DNA from: Streptomyces niveus | GTDB lineage: Bacteria; Actinomycetota; Actinomycetes; Streptomycetales; Streptomycetaceae | Assembly (NCBI RefSeq): GCF_001723055.1 | Contig: NZ_MDCR01000178.1 | Location: forward strand, 1 to 35,720 | Reading direction: 5' to 3' | DNA: 35,720 bases | Part shown: positions 22,035 to 31,382 of the stretch, piece by piece | Numbering within the stretch: the stretch's first letter is position 1 | How the letters are laid out: every line of letters begins with the position of its first letter | Program-made: the position numbers and the translations under genes | Notes under the pieces: generated by a model | What the model saw: the letters and a program-made list of their open reading frames with translations, nothing else | The model's database searches: none | What the model was told of the DNA's origin: nothing

Positions 22035-22703
22035 ATGTCACGGCTCCACGCACGGCTCCGCACCTCCTGCGCGCTCGCGGTCGCGGGCACGCTCGCCTCC
22101 CTGTTACTGGCCGCGCCCCTGGCGTACGCCGAGGACCGTGAGCCGCCGCGCGTCGGCCCCTCGCGTACACCGAGCGCGACGTCCTCGCTGGCGGGGAATC
22201 AGGCCGGGCAGGGGCGGCCCCGGCCGGGGCGGACCACCGCGAGCCCCGCGTCCTCGGAGCCGGCGGCGACCGACGAGTCGACGGACGCCGCGCCGTCACC
22301 GTCCCTGTCATCCCCGAGCACCGGCAAGAGCGCGAACGGAAGGACATCATCCGGTTCCGCTTCGCCGTCTCCCAGCGCCTCCGCGCCACGCTCCGCCGAG
22401 CCCAAGAAGGAGAAGAAGCGCGAGAAGGAGAGCGCCCCGAGGACGGAACCCGAGCGGACGCCGGAGCGCCGGGGCGAGGACGACGGAGACGAGGACGTGG
22501 CCCTGTCGGACGACTCCGAGGCCTCGGGGAACGCGCCCTACGCGCCCCCCACACCCCCTCAGGACGCCTCCGCGCAGGAGCGGAGCAGCCAGGCGGTCTC
22601 CCAGCCGGTCGCCCGCGCCGTCCCCGCGCTGACCCTCGGCATCGGCATGGCGCTCATGGGTCTCGGTATCGGATTTCTGGGCGTACGGCAGCGTCGACAC
22701 TGA
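22035..22703 (+). CDS. Secreted Ser/Pro/Thr-rich membrane-anchored surface protein
   Basis: A 222-residue protein of unknown function. The signal peptide (residues about 1-32) has the core LAVAGTLASLLLAAPLAYA. About 150 residues of Ser/Pro/Thr/Arg/Glu low complexity follow, including a highly charged block EPKKEKKREKESAPR and an acidic EDDGDEDVALSDD. A C-terminal transmembrane helix LGIGMALMGLGIGFLGV and a short basic tail RQRRH end it, as in type I membrane proteins. There is no LPxTG sortase motif. ATG 22035 immediately follows a GTG (22032), so either may start it; the ribosome site is weak. It lies just downstream of the PASTA kinase and could be a wall-spanning stalk protein. Confidence 0.75.
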   Translation: MSRLHARLRTSCALAVAGTLASLLLAAPLAYAEDREPPRVGPSRTPSATSSLAGNQAGQGRPRPGRTTASPASSEPAATDESTDAAPSPSLSSPSTGKSANGRTSSGSASPSPSASAPRSAEPKKEKKREKESAPRTEPERTPERRGEDDGDEDVALSDDSEASGNAPYAPPTPPQDASAQERSSQAVSQPVARAVPALTLGIGMALMGLGIGFLGVRQRRH

Positions 22704-22826
22704 CCTCCGGCACCCCGAAAACGGTCTCGCACACCCACTCTGAGCTGCGCCTTCAGCACCCTCGTACATCTCGCGTCACCCTTACGTCCTCCTTACGACG
22801 GACGCGTGACGTCCCCCTCAGGGCCC

Positions 22827-22864
22827 TTGCCGTAGGGGCCATACTCGGTATACATACTCAGTAT
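22827..22864 (+). promoter_or_regulatory. PadR-gene promoter with two palindromic operators; probably leaderless
   Basis: Two 11-bp palindromes, ATACTCGGTAT (22841-22851) and ATACTCAGTAT (22854-22864), lie 13 bp apart, and the second includes the first two bases of the ATG. TTGCCG (22827-22832) and TATACA (22849-22854), 16-bp spacer, form a -35/-10 pair that would start transcription at about 22861-22863, that is at the start codon. No ribosome site is visible. The palindromes therefore cover the -10 and the start, ideal for autorepression by the encoded PadR protein. Confidence 0.65.
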
Positions 22865-23522
22865 GTCGATCCGCCACGGGCTGCTGGCCCTCCTCGAACC
22901 GGGACCGCGCTACGGCTCCCAGCTCCGTACGGAGTTCGAATCCCGCACCGGTGCCACCTGGCCCCTCAACGTCGGCCAGGTCTATACGACGCTGAACCGT
23001 CTGGAGCGCGACGGCATGGTCGTCCAGGACGGTGAGGACGAAGCCGGCCACGCGCTCTACGTGATCACCGACGCCGGTCGCGACGAACTGCGGAACTGGT
23101 TCCGCTCTCCGGTCGACCGGACCAGTCCGCCGCGCGACGAGCTGGCCATAAAGCTCGCGATGGCCGTCGGCGCACCCGGGATCGACATCCGGGACGTGAT
23201 CCAGTCGCAGCGCCACCACACGGTCCAGGCGATGCAGGACTACACCCGCCTCAAGGCCCAGGCCACCGACGTCTCGCCGGACAACCGCGACGACGTGGCG
23301 TGGCTGCTCGTCCTCGAACAGCTCATCTTCCAGACCGAGGCCGAGGCGCGCTGGCTCGACCACTGCGAGGCCAGGCTCGTGCGGCTCTCGCTGATGGCCG
23401 CGGAGAAGGAGAAGCGGCGGAAGAAGACGGACGGGGAGGAGCGGAGCGCCGATCGGCGTCCGCCGGGGGAGCGGCCGGCGACCGCACCACAGGCCGGTCT
23501 CGGCCGCTCCAAGAACCGCTGA
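22863..23522 (+). CDS. PadR-family transcriptional regulator
   Basis: A 219-residue repressor. The winged HTH spans residues 1-80 (MSIRHGLLALLEPGPRYGSQ to the wing GHALYVITDAGRDEL), with the PadR hallmark VGQVYTTLNRLERDGMV. A helical C-terminal dimerisation domain (about 90-175) follows, then a basic Arg/Lys-rich tail of about 45 residues (EKEKRRKKTDGEERSADRR), which is longer than in most members. It probably represses its own gene and the downstream ABC exporter genes, released by a toxic compound or envelope stress, as for other PadR-ABC pairs. The 106-nt gap to the ATPase gene is unusually poor in G (mostly A and C) and should be unstructured in RNA. Confidence 0.9.
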   Translation: MSIRHGLLALLEPGPRYGSQLRTEFESRTGATWPLNVGQVYTTLNRLERDGMVVQDGEDEAGHALYVITDAGRDELRNWFRSPVDRTSPPRDELAIKLAMAVGAPGIDIRDVIQSQRHHTVQAMQDYTRLKAQATDVSPDNRDDVAWLLVLEQLIFQTEAEARWLDHCEARLVRLSLMAAEKEKRRKKTDGEERSADRRPPGERPATAPQAGLGRSKNR

Positions 23523-23628
23523 CCCGACACCCGCGGCACAGAACGAACCACAGAACACACCACGAAGACGAACCACGCCCGCACCACCCACCCCACGTAC
23601 CAGATCCGTTCTCTAGGGGGATCCACCC

Positions 23629-24365
<737 letters not shown>

Positions 24366-24369
<4 letters not shown>

Positions 24370-27332
24370 AGAACTGGTACCACTCCTGGCGCGCCGCGAT
24401 CCGAATAGCCCGCCGCGACGCCTGGCGTTTCAAGGGCCGCAGCTTCCTGGTCCTCGCGATGCTCGCCCTGCCGATCGTCGGTGTGAGCGGCGCCGATCTG
24501 ACGCAGCGCAGCTCGGAACTGTCCCCCGCCCAGCAGCTCGACCGCGACCTGGGCAAGGCCGACGCCGCCATCCACGACCCGGGTCTCGGCGGCGCCGCGC
24601 TCATGCAGAACCCCAAGGGCGACAACTACCAGCCGGCCAAGGAGTACGGCGACAGCGAGCCGTGGCCCGAGGGGAAGACGGACATCACGGCGGCCCTCCC
24701 GGCCGGCGCGAAGTACCTCGTCGACACCACGGGCATGGCCAAGCTCAAGACCGCGCACGGGCTGCGCAACACCTCCGTCCGCGAGCTGAAGGCGGCCGAC
24801 CCGATGGCCGAGGGCATCATGGTCCTCGACCGCGGCCGGTTCCCCCGGAAGCCCGGTGAGGTCGCCGCGACCAACGCGTTCCTGGAGAGCAGCGGGCTGT
24901 ATGTCGGCTCGAAGCTCACCGCGCGCGGTCTTGACACCACGTACCGGATCGTCGGCGCGTACGAGCTGCCGGACGATCTGAAGGAAGCCCAGGTCAACGC
25001 CCTTCCCGGCGCCCTGCTGGCCCCGCTCGACAAGGTCCTGGCGGCGGCGGAGCTGCCCGGCACGGACGCGAGCGACAGCTATCTGGCCACCGTTCCCGGC
25101 GGCGCCGGTTTCACGTGGAACATGGTCGAGGAGACCAACACCAAGGGCGTCACGGTCACCTCTCGCGCGGTCACGCTCAACCCGCCGCCGGACTCGGAGG
25201 TGGCGCTGTACCAGAAGGACGGATGGTCGTCCCACGGCGACAACTCCTCCGGCAACGCCACCGAACTGGCCATCCTGAGCACCGTCGTCGGCCTCGTGAT
25301 GCTGGAGATCTGCCTGCTGGCGGGCCCCGCGTTCGCCGTCGGCGCCCGCCGCTCCCGCCGCCAGCTCGGCCTGGTCGGCGCCAACGGCGGCGACCGGCAC
25401 CACATCAGGGCCATCGTCCTCAGCGGCGGACTGGTCATCGGCGTGGTGGCCGCCGTGGTCGGTACGGCCCTGGGCATCGCCCTGACCTTCGCGTTCCGGC
25501 CGGTCCTCGAAGGCGTACTCGGCCAGCGCTTCGGCAGCTTCGACGTCCGGCCGCTGGAACTGCTGGGGATCGCGCTGCTCGCGGTCGTCACCGGCCTGCT
25601 GGCCGCGATCGTGCCCGCCGTGACCGCGTCGCGGCAGACCGTCGTCGCCTCGCTCACCGGGCGGCGCGGCATCCGGAAGGCCAACCGGGTCCTGCCGATC
25701 GTGGGTCTGACCGCCGTCGTGCTCGGCGCGGGCATCGCGCTGTACGGCTCGGCGGTCTCCGACAAGGCCATCATCGTCGGCGGAGGCAGCGCGCTCGCCG
25801 AACTGGGTGTGGTGGCGCTGACCCCCACCCTGGTGGGCCTCTTCGGCCGGATCGGCCGCTGGCTGCCGCTCTCGCCGCGCCTCGCCCTGCGGGACGCCGT
25901 ACGTAACAGGGGGCGTACGGCTCCGGCGGTGGCGGCGGTGCTGGCGGCGGTCGCGGGCACGGTGGCCGTGGCGACGTACTCGGCCAGTTCGGACGCCCAG
26001 TCCGAGGCCCGGTACGAGCCGCGGCTGCCGCACGGCGCGGTCGCGATCCTGTCCCCGGAATCGGCCGTGGACGTCCCGTCGATGCGGGACGACACGCAGA
26101 AGCTGCTGCCGACGGACGTACGGGCCGATGTGGACCGGGTCGTGGTCGGCAAGAAGAGCTGCTCCGCCTACGGGGGCGGCGACGACTGCGGACGGTACGA
26201 GATCGTCCGGCCCAAGGCGTACGAGTGCCCCCTGTGGATGTACGACGCCTCGGGCGAGGACCCGGCGGAGAAGTACTCCAAGGCGGAGCGCCGCGAGCTC
26301 TCCAAGGACTGGCGCTGCCTCCAGAACGACTACGGCATCGGCAGCGAGGGCGGCGAGATCCTGATCGGTGACGACCGGCTGCTGAAGGTCCTGAAGATCG
26401 ACGACCCGGGCGCGAGCGAGGCGTTGGCGAACGGGCGGGCCGTGTCCTTCGTCAAGCAGAACATCGTCCCCGACGGCGCCGACAAGGGCGCCGGCAAGGG
26501 CGGTGCGACGACCGCGGCGACCACCGCCGCCAACAGCGTGGCGGCCCCCCAGGACGGGGCGAACGGCACGATCGGTGTCCGTCTCATCTCGGCGGAGGAC
26601 GTCGACGAGGCGGACGCGGCGGGCATGAAGGGCGAGGAGCCGCCGGGCACCGTCAAGTCCATCCCCGCCCACCAGGTCGCCGGCGGCCAGAACGCGTACG
26701 GCGTGACGATGATCGTGCCTCCGAAGGCGGCCGAGAAGGCGGGCTTCACGACCGTCCCGCTCGGTTCCTTCTTCAGCACCGAGCGGCAGCCGAGCGACGC
26801 GCAGGAGCAGCGGCTCAACGGCGAACTGGCCAAGACCGGCAGCGATTCCACGCTGACCATCGAGAAGGGCTTCACCCCCGAGAACAGCGGCACGCTGCTG
26901 GCGCTCGCCGTCTTCGCGGGGCTGGTCACCATCGGCGCCGCCGGTATCGCCACGGGCCTCGCCCAGGCGGACGCGGAGCCCGACCTCAAGACGCTCGCCG
27001 CCGTCGGGGCGCCGACGAGGGTCCGTAAGGCCCTGAGCGGTTTCCAGTGCGGGGTGGTGGCCGCGATGGGTGTCGTGCTCGGCTCGGCGTCGGGGATCCT
27101 GCCCGCGATCGGGCTGCGCTTCACCGAACGCCGCGCGGAGGAGGCGATGTACGCGGAAGCGCTGGACGAGGGCTGGGGCGCCTGGCAGGACGTAACGGCG
27201 CCGTTCGTACCCGTCGTCATCCCGTGGGCGACGCTGGGCATGCTGCTCGTCGTGGTCCCGCTCGGCGCGGCGCTACTGGCCGCGCTGGTCACCCGCTCAC
27301 GGGGCGCGCTGGCCCGCCGGGCGGTGATCTGA
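24366..27332 (+). CDS. FtsX-family ABC permease, large (988 aa)
   Basis: The membrane partner of the preceding ATPase. TM1 lies near residues 26-43 (SFLVLAMLALPIVGVSG). A large extracytoplasmic domain of about 250 residues follows. Helices at about 300-322, 350-375 and 396-420 (first FtsX module) come next, then central helices at about 440-540. A second extracytoplasmic domain (about 545-835) with three Cys residues, and three terminal helices (last FVPVVIPWATLGMLLVVVPLG) complete it. This two-module, 10-helix form is the actinomycete type linked to export or shedding of lipids, peptides or antibiotics; the substrate is unknown. A Lys/Ala/Gly-rich low-complexity loop occurs near residues 700-725. 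It starts at GTG 24366 within the ATPase stop. Confidence 0.92.
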
Positions 27333-27340
27333 CCCGGTCC

Positions 27341-27400
27341 GACGGGGGATGACGGGGGAATCCGACGGGGGACAAGACGGGGGACAACGGGGGAACGGGG
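27341..27400 (+). repeat. Irregular tandem GACGGGGGA repeats with five G5 tracts
   Basis: GACGGGGGA occurs at 27341, 27351, 27364 and 27376, with the variant AACGGGGGA at 27386. The G5 runs (27344-48, 27354-58, 27367-71, 27379-83, 27389-93) plus G4 at 27397-27400 are separated by 3-8 nt, which fits a G-quadruplex in the plus strand or RNA. It lies between the permease stop and the terminator. Confidence 0.8.
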
Positions 27401-27435
27401 CCCGTGGGAGAGCGATTCGCGCTCCCACGGGCCCC
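27397..27435. terminator. Very strong intrinsic terminator
   Basis: A perfect 14-bp stem (27397-27410 with 27422-27435), with an inner GCG/CGC extension around ATT, ends the PadR-ABC transcript and precedes the bpa promoter region. Confidence 0.88.
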
Positions 27436-27472
27436 ACCGCGCGCCGGCACCCGGGTGCGCGACAATGAACAT

Positions 27473-28030
27473 ATGGAAATGCCGAGGAACGAACGGTCGC
27501 AGGAGAGCAACCCCCACGTTCTCGTGGTGGGACAGGACGGGATGGCGCTCGGCGGCGGCCACGGGGACGACGAGCCGCGCGAGATCCCGGTGACGGAGAT
27601 GGTCGAGCAGCCGGCGAAGGTCATGCGCATCGGCAGCATGATCAAGCAGCTGCTCGAAGAAGTGCGAGCGGCTCCTCTGGACGAGGCGAGCAGGGTACGG
27701 CTCAAGGAGATCCACGCCGGTTCGGTGAAGGAGCTCGAGGACGGGCTCGCCCCCGAACTCGTCGACGAGCTGGAGCGCCTCTCGCTTCCCTTCACCGACG
27801 AGGCCATTCCCTCGGAGGCCGAACTGCGTATCGCGCAGGCACAGTTGGTGGGCTGGCTGGAGGGTCTCTTCCACGGGATCCAGACGGCGCTGTTCGCCCA
27901 GCAGATGGCGGCACGGGCGCAGTTGGAGCAGATGCGCAGGGCGCTGCCGCCGGGTGCGTCGCCGCACGAGGACGAGGACGGCGAGGACCCGGGCGGGCAC
28001 GGCGCGATCCGGTCCGGCCCGTATCTCTGA
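27473..28030 (+). CDS. bpa: Bacterial proteasome activator (Bpa/PafE family)
   Basis: A 185-residue protein of the DUF2587 family, whose mycobacterial member forms a dodecameric ring that opens the 20S proteasome without ATP. The helical core is visible from EQPAKVMRIGSMIKQLLEEV through DEASRVRLKEIHAGSVKELE to GWLEGLFHGIQTALFAQQM. The C-terminus ends GPYL, matching the GQYL-type (HbYX-like) motif that docks in proteasome alpha-ring pockets. The N- and C-terminal arms are acidic and disordered. The ATG lies 7 nt after a GACAAT -10-like box with no ribosome site, so a leaderless mRNA is possible; ATG 27479 and GTG 27455 are alternatives. The proteasome genes themselves are not in the window. 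Confidence 0.9.
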   Translation: MEMPRNERSQESNPHVLVVGQDGMALGGGHGDDEPREIPVTEMVEQPAKVMRIGSMIKQLLEEVRAAPLDEASRVRLKEIHAGSVKELEDGLAPELVDELERLSLPFTDEAIPSEAELRIAQAQLVGWLEGLFHGIQTALFAQQMAARAQLEQMRRALPPGASPHEDEDGEDPGGHGAIRSGPYL

Positions 28031-28112
28031 AGTCTCCGTCACCCCAGGGGTCCGGTTGCTAGGTTGATCAAGATCCGCCAAAGCAGCCGAACTACCCGAC
28101 AAGGTGACCCAG

Positions 28113-29180
28113 TTGAGCGAACTCAGACAAAGCGGAGAAGCGAATTCCGTAAGCCGTCGCACGCTCCTCAGAACAGGCACAGGGATAGTCGCCGCCGCCG
28201 CGAGCGGCGGCTTTTCCTTGCTCTCCGCCCCACCGGCGAACGCCGACGTCCCCACGTCCCAGCGGTTCGTGTTCGACGGGCCCGGCGGTGATCCCGTCCT
28301 GCGACGGAAACTCCACCAGCCCTACTGGGCCATGCAGTCCTTCGCGTACGACCATGTCCACGGGCACATCTACTTCGTGCAGACCAAGCCCGGGAGCGAC
28401 ACCGGCGACCTCTGGATGACCCGCACCGACCTGTCGGGCAACGTGCTGGGAGCCATGGCGCTCCACTCGTTCGACCACGGCTCGTCGATGGGGATCGAGC
28501 CGGACACGCCCGGAGCGCCCTACGTGTGGATCGCGGGTGACTGGCAGAGCCTGAAGCCCGACACCAAGCCCAACAGCCACAAGATCGCCCGCTTCAAGTA
28601 CGTCGACGACGGCCTCATCGACTACCACAACCACCAGGGCCGGGTACGGGAGTTCCCGATCGGTCTCGCCGACTTCCTGGACTGCCCGAGACCGTCGATC
28701 GACCCGTACACGAACCGGCTGCTCATCCGGTACATGGGGACGCAGAACCCCTGGCGCCTCGCGCTGTTCGACCTCTCCGCCGTCCTCAGGAACGGCATCA
28801 GCAACTCCACCCCCGCCCTCGCCATCCGGGCGCTGCCGACCAACGCCCAGCTGGGTCTCAGCGACTCCGACCACTTCCAGGGCGTGACCTCGTACGGCCA
28901 GTACGCCTACCTGAGCTACGGCGGCCCGCCCGCCAAGCCCACGGACCCGGCCAAGCCGTCGTATCTGGTCCGCCTCGACATGAACAACGTGGGCGGTTCG
29001 GTGGAGGAGGTGTACCGGACGACGGCCGGGAACTCGCTGCCCGGCCGCGAACCCCAGGGAATGGCGATCTGGCGCACGTCGAGCGGTCCGCGACTCGCGT
29101 TCGGCTTCTCCGCCAAGGTGGCCACGAGCCCCGACCAGTTCGAGGCGAGCGTCTTCTACAAGAGCCAGCTCACCGGCTAG
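28113..29180 (+). CDS. Tat-exported TagC-like / phage receptor-binding-like beta-propeller protein
   Basis: About 355 residues. A twin-arginine signal (VSRRTLLRTGTGIVAAAASG, Ala-x-Ala cleavage near ANADV) directs folded export. The mature part contains RRKLHQPYWAMQSFAYDH, GHIYFVQTK, GDLWMTRTDLSGNVLG and DHGSSMGIEPD. These match proteins labelled 'teichoic acid biosynthesis protein C' in Streptomyces, which share a five- or six-bladed propeller with phage P68-type receptor-binding proteins. The true role is unknown; binding or modification of wall glycopolymer is a guess. TTG 28113 has AAGGTGA 6-8 nt upstream; GTG 28104 lies inside that ribosome site. The gene follows bpa by 82 nt, apparently a separate unit. 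Confidence 0.75.
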   Translation: MSELRQSGEANSVSRRTLLRTGTGIVAAAASGGFSLLSAPPANADVPTSQRFVFDGPGGDPVLRRKLHQPYWAMQSFAYDHVHGHIYFVQTKPGSDTGDLWMTRTDLSGNVLGAMALHSFDHGSSMGIEPDTPGAPYVWIAGDWQSLKPDTKPNSHKIARFKYVDDGLIDYHNHQGRVREFPIGLADFLDCPRPSIDPYTNRLLIRYMGTQNPWRLALFDLSAVLRNGISNSTPALAIRALPTNAQLGLSDSDHFQGVTSYGQYAYLSYGGPPAKPTDPAKPSYLVRLDMNNVGGSVEEVYRTTAGNSLPGREPQGMAIWRTSSGPRLAFGFSAKVATSPDQFEASVFYKSQLTG

Positions 29181-29193
29181 ACGGTGATCGTGT

Positions 29194-29229
29194 CCGGTCG
29201 GTCCTCGTGGGCCCGCGAGGACCGACCGG
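29194..29229. terminator. Bidirectional terminator between convergent genes
   Basis: CCGGTCGGTCCTCG (29194-29207) pairs perfectly with 29216-29229 around an 8-nt loop. It lies between the TagC-like gene and the quinone oxidoreductase gene, whose stops face each other across 56 nt. Confidence 0.88.
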
Positions 29230-29236
29230 TCCGTCT

Positions 29237-30223
29237 CTACGCGCGCGTCAGCAGGATCTTGCCGATGTGGTCGCCCGCCTCCAGCGCCCGGTGCGCCTGC
29301 GCGGCGTCCGACATCGGGAACGTACGGTCCACGATGGGCCGCACCTGCCCGGCGCCGATCAGCGGCCAGACATGCTCCCGTACGGCGGCGACGATCGACG
29401 CCTTCTCGCCGAGCGGACGCCCCCGCAGCGAGGTCGCGGTGATCGCGGCGCGCTTGACCAGGAGGGCGCCGAGGTTGAGTTCGCCCTTCACCCCGCCCTG
29501 CATACCGATCACGGCGAGCCGCCCGTTGACGGCCAGGGCCTTCACGTTCCGGTCGAGATACTTCGCGCCGACGATGTCGAGGATGACGTCGGCGCCCGCC
29601 CCGTCCGTGGCCTTCTTCAGCTCGTCGACGAAGTCCTGCTCGCGGTAGTCGATCAGGATGTCCGCGCCCAGCTCGGCACACCGCGCCAGCTTCTCGGGCC
29701 CGCCCGCCGTGACGGCGACCCGCGCGCCGACCGACTTCGCGAGCTGGATCGCCATGGTGCCGATCCCGCTCGCCCCGCCGTGCGCCAACAGCGTCTCGCC
29801 GGGCCGCAGATGGGCGATCATGAAGACGTTCGACCAGACGGTGCAGGTCACTTCGGGCAGCCCGGCGGCCGTGACCAGGTCCACGCCGTCCGGTACGGGG
29901 AGCAACTGGCCCACGGGAACGGCGACCTTCTCCGCGTAACCACCGCCCGAGAGCAGGGCGCACACCTCGTCGCCGACCGACCATCCCGAGCCCTCGGTAC
30001 CGGGTCCGAGCGCGACGACGCGGCCCGCGCACTCCAGACCGGGGTACGGGGACGCGCCGGGCGGTGGGTTGTAGAAGCCCTGGCGTTGCAGCAGATCGGC
30101 ACGGTTGACCGCGCTCGCCACGACGTCGACGAGGACTTCTCCCTCGGCGGGTACGGGATCGGGCACGTCGTCCCAGACGAGCGCCTCGGGGCCACCGGGT
30201 TCCGGAATCGTGATCGCATACAT
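29237..30223 (-). CDS. NAD(P)H-quinone oxidoreductase, PIG3 type (zinc-free MDR family)
   Basis: A 328-residue medium-chain dehydrogenase/reductase. The GroES-like domain opens with MYAITIPEPGGPEALVWDDV and contains ASAVNRADLLQRQGFYNPPPG, the signature of the PIG3/QOR group. The Rossmann domain has the nucleotide loop LLAHGGASGIGTMAIQLAKS. No zinc-ligand Cys cluster is present. Such enzymes reduce quinones with NADPH and counter redox stress. The gene runs up to the terminator at 29194-29229, and its start is 69 nt from the potassium channel gene's end, so it may be the last gene of the mobA-moeA-channel transcript or be independent. Confidence 0.92.
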   Translation of the reverse strand: MYAITIPEPGGPEALVWDDVPDPVPAEGEVLVDVVASAVNRADLLQRQGFYNPPPGASPYPGLECAGRVVALGPGTEGSGWSVGDEVCALLSGGGYAEKVAVPVGQLLPVPDGVDLVTAAGLPEVTCTVWSNVFMIAHLRPGETLLAHGGASGIGTMAIQLAKSVGARVAVTAGGPEKLARCAELGADILIDYREQDFVDELKKATDGAGADVILDIVGAKYLDRNVKALAVNGRLAVIGMQGGVKGELNLGALLVKRAAITATSLRGRPLGEKASIVAAVREHVWPLIGAGQVRPIVDRTFPMSDAAQAHRALEAGDHIGKILLTRA

Positions 30224-30292
30224 GGTCGGGAGGCTACCCCCGGTCGTGTCCGCGATACCGGTCCCGGCCCCGGTCCAGCCGGCCTCTCGTTC

Positions 30293-31375
30293 TCAATCGG
30301 TCCTGCTCTGCTCGGGGTTGGGCGGGTCCGCCCGCACGATCGTGATCAGGCGGTCGGTGAGCTGGAGCGGGCTGGCGGCCGGGTCGTCGTACCCCAGCAG
30401 CCGGTGCCCGCGCAGGACACTGACCACCAGGTCGTCCGTCTCCCGTACGCTCCGCCCCACCTCGGCCTTTATCACCGGCCGTTCGATGAGGTCGAGGCCG
30501 CTGCCCTGCTGGATCAGGTCCTCCATCACCGTGCCCGCGACGGGGCTGAGCACGGAGAGGCCGAGCAGCCGGCCCGCCGCGCTGGCGCTGGTGATCACGG
30601 CGTCCGCGCCGGACTGGCGCAGCAGCGGCGCGTTCTCCTCCTCACGCACGGCGGCGACGATCTTCGCCCCCCGGTTGAGCTGGCGCGCGGTCAGCGCGAC
30701 CAGCACCGCCGTGTCGTCGCGCTGAGTGGCGATCACGATCTGCCGTGCCCGCTGGAGTTCGGCCCGCAGCAGCACATCGCTGCGGGTCGCGTCGCCGATG
30801 ACACCCACGAAGCCGTCCGCGTTGGCCGCCTCGATCACCTTGGCGCTCGGGTCGACGATGACGATCTGGTCCTTCTTGAGCCCGGTGGCACAGAGCGTCT
30901 GCATCGCCGACCGGCCCTTGGTACCGAAGCCGACGATGACAGTGTGGTCACGCAAGTTGGACCTCCAGCGGTTCAGCCGCCACTCCTCCCGGGTGCGCTC
31001 GGTGAGGACCTCAAGAGTGGTGCCGACCAGGATGATCAGAAAGAGCACGCGCAGCGGCGTGACCAGCACGACGTTGATGAGCCGGGCCGCGTCGCTGTAC
31101 GGGACGATATCGCCGTAACCCGTCGTGGAGAGCGTGACGGTGGCGTAGTAGACCGAGTCGAGGAAGTCGACCGAGTCGTCGGCGTTGTCGTGGTAGCCGG
31201 TGCGGTCGATCCAGACGATGAAGACCGTGGTGGCCAGCACCCCCAGCGCCATCAGCAGTCGCTTGCTGACCTGCCGCAGCGGCCGGTCCACGATCCGGCG
31301 CGGCAGCTTCACCCGGCCGGTGACCAGATGTTCGTCGGCATGACGCGCCATCGCGTCGTGGCCGGGAAGTTTCAC
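30293..31375 (-). CDS. Two-helix potassium channel with RCK/TrkA domains
   Basis: About 360 residues. TM1 spans about 39-57; the pore has selectivity filter TTGYGD at 84-89; TM2 spans about 98-120. The pore is followed by an RCK_N/TrkA-N Rossmann domain (VIVGFGTKGRSA, then acidic IVIVDPSAKV) and a TrkA-C-like end (LQLTDRLITIVRAD). This is the MthK/Kch architecture, gated by intracellular ligands. GTG 31375 overlaps the TGA of moeA (GTGA) and lies inside the parS palindrome; ATG 31351 is an alternative start, neither with a strong ribosome site. The extension upstream of 31375 would run into moeA. Function: K+ flux and turgor or membrane potential control. Confidence 0.9.
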   Translation of the reverse strand: MKLPGHDAMARHADEHLVTGRVKLPRRIVDRPLRQVSKRLLMALGVLATTVFIVWIDRTGYHDNADDSVDFLDSVYYATVTLSTTGYGDIVPYSDAARLINVVLVTPLRVLFLIILVGTTLEVLTERTREEWRLNRWRSNLRDHTVIVGFGTKGRSAMQTLCATGLKKDQIVIVDPSAKVIEAANADGFVGVIGDATRSDVLLRAELQRARQIVIATQRDDTAVLVALTARQLNRGAKIVAAVREEENAPLLRQSGADAVITSASAAGRLLGLSVLSPVAGTVMEDLIQQGSGLDLIERPVIKAEVGRSVRETDDLVVSVLRGHRLLGYDDPAASPLQLTDRLITIVRADPPNPEQSRTD

Positions 31376-31382
31376 GTGAAAC
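31369..31382. other. parS centromere site (ParB binding)
   Basis: GTTTCACGTGAAAC is a perfect 14-bp palindrome identical to the core of the bacterial parS consensus used by Streptomyces and many other bacteria. Its presence supports an origin-proximal location. It covers the last codons and stop of moeA and the GTG start of the channel gene. Confidence 0.88.
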
